Positions 22,652 through 25,974 of a DNA stretch of 25,974 nt are shown here, in pieces. The notes under the pieces were generated by a model, which did not search any database, was not told where the DNA came from, and saw only the letters and a program-made list of their open reading frames with translations. The position numbers and the translations under genes are program-made. Each line of letters starts with the position of its first letter. The stretch's first letter is position 1. The DNA is taken from the NCBI GenBank assembly GCA_001564035.1, contig LKMX01000002.1, forward strand, positions 1 to 25,974, given 5' to 3'. Source of the DNA: Nanohaloarchaea archaeon PL-Br10_U2g27 (lineage in GTDB: Archaea > Nanohalarchaeota > Nanosalinia > Nanosalinales > Nanosalinaceae).

Positions 22652-22870
22652 AGCAATTTTTCACCTCTGAACTAGCGACTCGAGAACGGCCTCTAAAACT
22701 GTAAACACGCGTATAATGCGGGTTTTTACCTTCAGGCCGTTGAGAGTGTCGAGCACTGCTCGAGTCCCAGCGGTTACCCTATTATGTAGGGTGTAACACG
22801 GACTTGGTAAGTAACCTTTAAAAGGGTGGATCAGGTAGATGCGAGAAAGTTCTGAACTATCCTGCAAGAA
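22652..22870 (-). ncRNA. Structured intergenic region, candidate unknown RNA or leader between rnp1 and uS17
   Basis: This is the only long gap in the ribosomal cluster. Two nested perfect 8-bp stems are visible: 22677-22684 with 22759-22766 (GACTCGAG/CTCGAGTC) and, directly inside, 22685-22692 with 22734-22741 (AACGGCCT/AGGCCGTT). An inner stem joins 22701-22710 with 22718-22729, and a separate hairpin pairs 22776-22781 with 22787-22792 (ACCCTA/TAGGGT). A TTTTAAAGG tract (minus strand, about 22818-22825) could be a TATA box starting an RNA near 22795. It does not fit tRNA, 5S, SRP or RNase P RNA signatures. The frame open at 22661-22867 looks non-coding. Strand is assumed from the operon; the fold works on both strands. 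Confidence 0.4.
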
Positions 22871-23125
22871 TTATTTTTTGACTCTATCTTCAGGCCTGTG
22901 AAGTATAACTTCTCCCTTTACCTTTACTTTTTCCTGGCTGGGCAGTGTGAAAATGAATACTGCGTTCTTCTTAGAAACTTTTTTGTCTTGTATTACGAGA
23001 AGGCCTTGTGTTTCGTCCACGACCTTTCCATTGATGCCTTCAAGACTTGGGTCAGAGTGTTGTGTTACCTCTGCTTCTAGGCCTATCAGTTCGTGTCTGT
23101 GAATGTTTTCAGGAGTTCTTGGCAT
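22871..23125 (-). CDS. rnp1: Ribonuclease P protein component 1 (Rnp1/Pop4-like)
   Basis: Protein subunit of RNase P, needed for tRNA 5' maturation; Sm-like barrel. From the ATG at 23125 it has 84 residues: PRTPENIHRHELIGLEAEV, DPSLEGINGKVVDETQGLLV and KNAVFIFTLPSQEKVKVKGE, ending HRPEDRVKK. An upstream TTG at 23140 would add five residues but has no support. Place between aIF1 and uS17 is the standard archaeal one. Its presence implies that a partner RNase P RNA exists elsewhere. Confidence 0.93.
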   Translation of the reverse strand: MPRTPENIHRHELIGLEAEVTQHSDPSLEGINGKVVDETQGLLVIQDKKVSKKNAVFIFTLPSQEKVKVKGEVILHRPEDRVKK

Positions 23126-23186
23126 AACTGTCTTGTTCAAAATTATTTGGTTGAAAGTTGTAATGGGTTAACAAGACAGGTTTTTT

Positions 23187-23495
23187 TTATTTGACTTCGA
23201 TGTTGCTGCGGTCGAATCCTTCTTTCACCAGGATATTTACTATTCTGTGTCTGTGATCTCCTTGTAGCTGGATTTCCCCGTTTTTTGACGTGCCTCCGCA
23301 TGCTAGCTTGGATTTCAAAGTTGATGCTAGATCGGAGATGTTTGATTCTTCGGACAGGCCTTTGATAACCGTCATTTCCTTGTTGTATCTTCTGCTGTCG
23401 ACTTTGACAGTTATTTTCTGGTCTTCCCTAGTTATAGAATCGCATACGCAGAGGTCTTCTGGCATGCCGCATTTTGGACAAGTTGTTTCTGCCAT
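23187..23495 (-). CDS. Translation initiation factor aIF1 (SUI1 family)
   Basis: 102 residues. Monitors start-codon selection on the 30S subunit. The N terminus holds a CPKC...CVC zinc-knuckle (Cys 6, 9, 16, 18), followed by the SUI1 fold: KITVKVDSRRYNKEMTVIKG, LKSKLACGGTSKNGEIQLQG and HRHRIVNILVKEGFDRSNIEV. The ATG lies 4 bp after the uL29 stop. Confidence 0.95.
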   Translation of the reverse strand: MAETTCPKCGMPEDLCVCDSITREDQKITVKVDSRRYNKEMTVIKGLSEESNISDLASTLKSKLACGGTSKNGEIQLQGDHRHRIVNILVKEGFDRSNIEVK

Positions 23496-23499
23496 TAGT

Positions 23500-23703
23500 T
23501 TAGTTGTTAGAACGCTCGTTGAGCACTGTTTTCATACGTGCAATGGTTTTGCGCATTTCGCTGATTCTGCCAGGGTTGTCTGAGAATCCTCCCACAGCTA
23601 TCTGGCCTCTTTCCTGTACAAGTTCTTGCTGGAGATCTGAAATCTGTTGTCTGATGTCTTTGTCATCCATTTCTCTGATCTCATCTATTCTGAATATTGC
23701 CAC
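23500..23703 (-). CDS. rpl29: Large-subunit ribosomal protein uL29
   Basis: 67 residues, two-helix hairpin at the peptide exit tunnel. FRIDEIREMDDKDIRQQISD, LQQELVQERGQIAVGG, NPGRISEMRKTIARMKTVL. Starts with GTG at 23703, 27 bp after uS3. Confidence 0.95.
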   Translation of the reverse strand: MAIFRIDEIREMDDKDIRQQISDLQQELVQERGQIAVGGFSDNPGRISEMRKTIARMKTVLNERSNN

Positions 23704-23730
23704 TGTGTAACACCTTTTCCCTACTCAGTT

Positions 23731-24798
23731 TTATAGCTTGGCCTCAAGCCAGTCTACAAAAGTTGTACGGTTTTTATTGGATTTTTCAGCTTCCAGAATA
23801 GCTTCGAAATCAGGATTGTCTAGGTCTTCTATCTGCTCCTTGGCATCTCCAATAGTTCCTGAGACAATTTCTTCGTACTCTGCCTCATCTCCCTCTGATT
23901 CGTCTGCCTGTTCAGCATCAGGTTCTGGAGCTTCTTCATCCATCTCATTCTCTTGCTCTTCTTCAACAGCTTCTTCAGCATCTTCTGCATCTGCTTCTTC
24001 GTCTTCATCTTCGAGATCTTCCATTTCATCGAAAGCAGTTCTGAGCTCTTGTTTGGATATGTCTCCTGTTTCAATTTCCTCTGCCTTCTGTTCAATTGCT
24101 CGCTCTAATTCTGCAGAAGTCATGTTTTCTGCTTCAGCCAATACCTGTTCAATTCTATCGGCTTTCGCTCCTGCTTCCTCTCCAACATCTGAGGTGTGGA
24201 GAATCTGTTTGTCGACGTCAACGTCTCTGTGCATGAACTCCGGCATTTCTTCCATAATCCTGACCTTTACTCCGATTGCGCCAGGCCTTGTGCGTGCAAG
24301 TTTGTATCCTTTTCTGACGTTTTTCTTTGATGTGTCGCCGCATCTCTTAACGTATCCGAACGAGAACTTTTCTGTTCTTCCCCTGTTACCGGAAAGTTTT
24401 CCTGTAATCTCGAGTTCTGCTCCGATTACTCCTGCGTCCTTCATTCTTCGGATATATGTGTATCCTACACGTTTGACGTGGCCTCCTTTCTCAAGCCAAG
24501 ACGCAATACTGTCGGCTACTACTTGTGCGTCTGCATCAGCGTTCTCGATTTCGTTTACCTCTATCTGAGGGTTTTCGAAATCAAACTCTTTTTCCAGGTC
24601 TTCTGTAAGTTCTCGGATACGGCTTCCGCCTCTTCCGATAACGAGACCAGGCCTCTGTGCATATACTACTAGTTTTGTTGATGTAGGTGTTCTTGCCAGT
24701 TCTACGCGAGAGTATCCTGCGCCGTCAAGCTCCTTTTCTAGGAACTCGTCCAGCTTGACTTTTCTCGCGCCTTTTTCAATAAACTGTTTCTCTTGCAT
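23731..24798 (-). CDS. rps3: Ribosomal protein uS3 with acidic and module-bearing C-terminal extension
   Basis: 355 residues against about 230-300 in other archaea. Residues 1-205 are regular uS3: the N-terminal KH type 2 domain with the RPGLVIGRGGSRIRELTEDL loop and the C-terminal domain with GAELEITGKLSGNRGRTEKF and YKLARTRPGAIGVKVRIM. Residues about 235-305 are an acidic low-complexity linker. Residues about 307-355 (nucleotides 23734-23880) are a module EEIVSGTIGDAKEQIED then AILEAEKSNKNRTTFVDWLE matching the uL24 C terminus. Confidence 0.95.
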   Translation of the reverse strand: MQEKQFIEKGARKVKLDEFLEKELDGAGYSRVELARTPTSTKLVVYAQRPGLVIGRGGSRIRELTEDLEKEFDFENPQIEVNEIENADADAQVVADSIASWLEKGGHVKRVGYTYIRRMKDAGVIGAELEITGKLSGNRGRTEKFSFGYVKRCGDTSKKNVRKGYKLARTRPGAIGVKVRIMEEMPEFMHRDVDVDKQILHTSDVGEEAGAKADRIEQVLAEAENMTSAELERAIEQKAEEIETGDISKQELRTAFDEMEDLEDEDEEADAEDAEEAVEEEQENEMDEEAPEPDAEQADESEGDEAEYEEIVSGTIGDAKEQIEDLDNPDFEAILEAEKSNKNRTTFVDWLEAKL

Positions 24799-24807
24799 TA
24801 GTATGTC

Positions 24808-25218
24808 TTACCTCTCTCCTACAATTATTTTTACGTGTGCTGCCTTGGTTTTTCTGCCTCTATGTCTGCTTGGCGTCACAAACTCTCGGCCTTTATTTGT
24901 CACAAATCCCTGTACTTCAAGATCGTCTACATTTAGGCCTTCATGTTCTGCATTGTGTTTCGCCGAGTTCAGTACTTCCAGTACGTGTTCGGCTGCTTTA
25001 ACAGGGTACCTTGCTGCTCCCTGCCCTGGTTTATGGCCGACGTCCGAATCAAATTTTGTGAACGGTACTGCGAGTTCTTCTTCCGTAACCATTCTAAGTT
25101 TTCTCTCAGCTTTTTCAACTGAGTCATTCTTAATGAATCTCCCGATTTCAGTGCAGTCCTTCCATGATACCGGCATGTTCTTGCCGTGTGCCATTGCTTG
25201 ATGAGACTCCAGTTCCAT
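24808..25218 (-). CDS. rpl22: Large-subunit ribosomal protein uL22
   Basis: 136 residues. HGKNMPVSWKDCTEIGRFIK, AAEHVLEVLNSAKHNAEHEG and the end VTPSRHRGRKTKAAHVKIIV are the conserved core; the RHRGR loop lines the exit tunnel. ATG at 25218, 12 bp after the uS19 stop, with an AGGCCT between. Confidence 0.96.
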   Translation of the reverse strand: MELESHQAMAHGKNMPVSWKDCTEIGRFIKNDSVEKAERKLRMVTEEELAVPFTKFDSDVGHKPGQGAARYPVKAAEHVLEVLNSAKHNAEHEGLNVDDLEVQGFVTNKGREFVTPSRHRGRKTKAAHVKIIVGER

Positions 25219-25229
25219 TTTTCAGGCCT

Positions 25230-25595
25230 CTACTTGAGCGGCACGTGCTTTGAGGACCTGGTTGCTCCAAGTCCTGGTGCGCTGTGCTGCACTTTTTTCC
25301 GGGTTTTGGTGAACTCTCCTAGGTAGTGTCCGATCATTTCTTCTTCTATTTCTACAGGCGTGAATCCTTGGCCATTGTATACTTCTACTGTTGCGCCAAC
25401 CATTTCCGGCAGCACGATCATTCCTCTTAGGTGTGTTTTTTTCCGGCCTTTTTCTTTTAGGTCTTCTAAAAGTTTTTTCTCTTGTCTTCTCAGGCCTCTT
25501 TCGAGTTTTCTTCTGGCTCTTGAATCCATTACTTCTGCCAGTTCTTCGTGGCTCATTTCCTGTAGTTCTTCGAGTTCGTGTCCTTTGTAAGTCAT
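25230..25595 (-). CDS. rps19: Small-subunit ribosomal protein uS19
   Basis: 121 residues. The N-terminal helices MSHEELAEVMDSRARRKLER are archaeal-type; the core has KKTHLRGMIVLPEMVGATVE, VYNGQGFTPVEIEEEMIGHY, LGEFTKTRKKVQHSAPGLGA. ATG at 25595, 6 bp after uL2. Confidence 0.96.
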   Translation of the reverse strand: MTYKGHELEELQEMSHEELAEVMDSRARRKLERGLRRQEKKLLEDLKEKGRKKTHLRGMIVLPEMVGATVEVYNGQGFTPVEIEEEMIGHYLGEFTKTRKKVQHSAPGLGATRSSKHVPLK

Positions 25596-25601
25596 TATTG
25601 A

Positions 25602-25974
25602 TCACTTCTTTTTCTGTCCGCTTCTCTTTGCGGCGATGTTTCCGACCTTTCTTCCTGGTGGAGCGTGTCGTGAAACTGTCTTTGGCTTTCCTGGTTTTGC
25701 GGATCCACCGAATGGGTGGTCTACAGCGTTCATTGCCACTGCAGATGTTCTTGGGTAAGGCTTGCCCTTCGATTTCATCTCGAAGTGCTTGTTTCCTGCC
25801 TTGACAAACGGTTTGTCAAGTCTTCCGCCGCCTGCTACCTTTCCAATAGTTGCCCGGCACTGAGTATTCATTTTCTTGAACTTCTTGCTTGGAAGCCTTA
25901 TTCTTGTACCGTCTTTTTCGTGTGTTACAACGAATGCGTATGTTCCGCCGGACTTAACGAGTTTACCGCCGTCA
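25602..25974 (-). CDS. rpl2: Large-subunit ribosomal protein uL2 (partial, 5' end beyond window)
   Basis: Reading continues to the window edge (first full codon at 25973), so the N-terminal half is missing; an internal ATG at 25871 is not the start. Visible: GGKLVKSGGTYAFVV, RIRLPSKKFKKMNTQCRATI, GKVAGGGRLDKPFVKAGNKH and the peptidyl-transferase loop AVAMNAVDHPFGGS, with the conserved His. Ends in the basic tail KVGNIAAKRSGQKKK. It is the first gene of the block seen here. Confidence 0.96.
   Translation of the reverse strand, partial: DGGKLVKSGGTYAFVVTHEKDGTRIRLPSKKFKKMNTQCRATIGKVAGGGRLDKPFVKAGNKHFEMKSKGKPYPRTSAVAMNAVDHPFGGSAKPGKPKTVSRHAPPGRKVGNIAAKRSGQKKK

Larger units (their letters stand above)
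1..25974. repeat. Dispersed over-represented palindrome AGGCCT
   Basis: The hexamer AGGCCT recurs throughout the window in genes and between genes. A hand count gives about 95 copies, one per roughly 270 bp; at about 45% GC the chance expectation is near 5. Examples are 5670-5675, 7256-7261 and 11519-11524. Inside genes it is read in every frame, giving mostly Gly-Leu, Arg-Pro or Lys/Glu-Ala, so protein sequence does not explain it. Related words such as GGGCCT or AGGCCA are far rarer. The longest copy-free stretches are around 4640-5670 (covering the rhodopsin) and 18960-20140. Function is unknown; candidates are an uptake signal, a methylation or protein-binding site, or a chromosome-organising word comparable to cyanobacterial HIP1. 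Confidence 0.85.

Noticed and set aside
22661..22867. 68-residue minus-strand frame in the gap between rnp1 and uS17
   Set aside because: It spans all the inverted repeats, has no ribosome-binding site, no similarity that I recognise and an unusual composition without acidic bias; the region is better explained as structured non-coding sequence.
22652..22870. tRNA with intron, 5S, SRP or RNase P RNA in the same gap
   Set aside because: I looked on both strands for a T-arm and D-arm at tRNA spacing, the 5S CCGAAC region, the SRP GGAAGC...AGCAG core and the RNase P GGAAAGTCC and ACAGAA blocks; none is present.
23738..24568. Long plus-strand frame (276 residues) opposite uS3
   Set aside because: It is serine-rich because it is the complement of acidic and basic codons of uS3; no start signal or family match. 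Similar plus-strand shadows lie opposite uS5 (16772-17599) and uL24 (21333-21617).
1..25974. CRISPR array, insertion sequence, integrase or attachment site
   Set aside because: No regularly spaced repeats, no transposase or recombinase frames, and no tRNA gene was found; AGGCCT copies are irregularly spaced and have no common flanks.

Overview
The window looks like a chromosomal piece of an extremely halophilic, small-genome archaeon of the Nanohaloarchaea (DPANN), close to Nanosalina-type organisms. Reasons: the complete archaeal S10-spc ribosomal gene order; acidic protein tails; mostly SD-less, TATA-box/leaderless single genes alongside SD-led ribosomal genes; small compact genes; a xenorhodopsin whose key residues match the type described from Nanosalina; and a base composition that looks AT-leaning (roughly mid-40s % GC by eye, not computed). 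The organism call is inference.

Region 1 (1-5636, minus strand) is a light/retinal cassette. In transcription order it holds a xenorhodopsin (inward-H+-pump type), two CPA2-type cation/H+ antiporters overlapping by 4 bp, a lycopene cyclase split by an apparent 1-nt frameshift, and a Brp/Blh beta-carotene 15,15'-dioxygenase running off the left edge. The carotenoid genes would supply retinal to the rhodopsin, and the antiporters would be the partners for its proton flux.

Region 2 (5637-14691) is an accessory stretch with short intergenic spaces. It holds an amphi-Trp domain protein, several small membrane proteins of unknown role, arginyl-tRNA synthetase, a TFIIB-like protein whose zinc ribbon is replaced by three membrane segments, a pair of paralogous four-helix membrane proteins flanking a two-gene unit of unknown function, an RmuC-family nuclease-like protein, and a VapBC toxin-antitoxin pair.

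Region 3 (14692-25974, minus strand) is the ribosomal supercluster: uL2 (partial), uS19, uL22, uS3, uL29, aIF1, Rnp1, [219-bp structured gap], uS17, uL14, uL24, eS4, uL5, uS14, uS8, uL6, eL32, eL19, uL18, uS5, uL30, uL15, SecY. uL24 and uS3 carry homologous extra C-terminal modules.

Across everything lies a dispersed palindromic hexamer, AGGCCT, with roughly 95 copies by hand count where about 5 would be expected. No stretch over 300 bp lacks a gene; the largest gene-free gap is 22652-22870.
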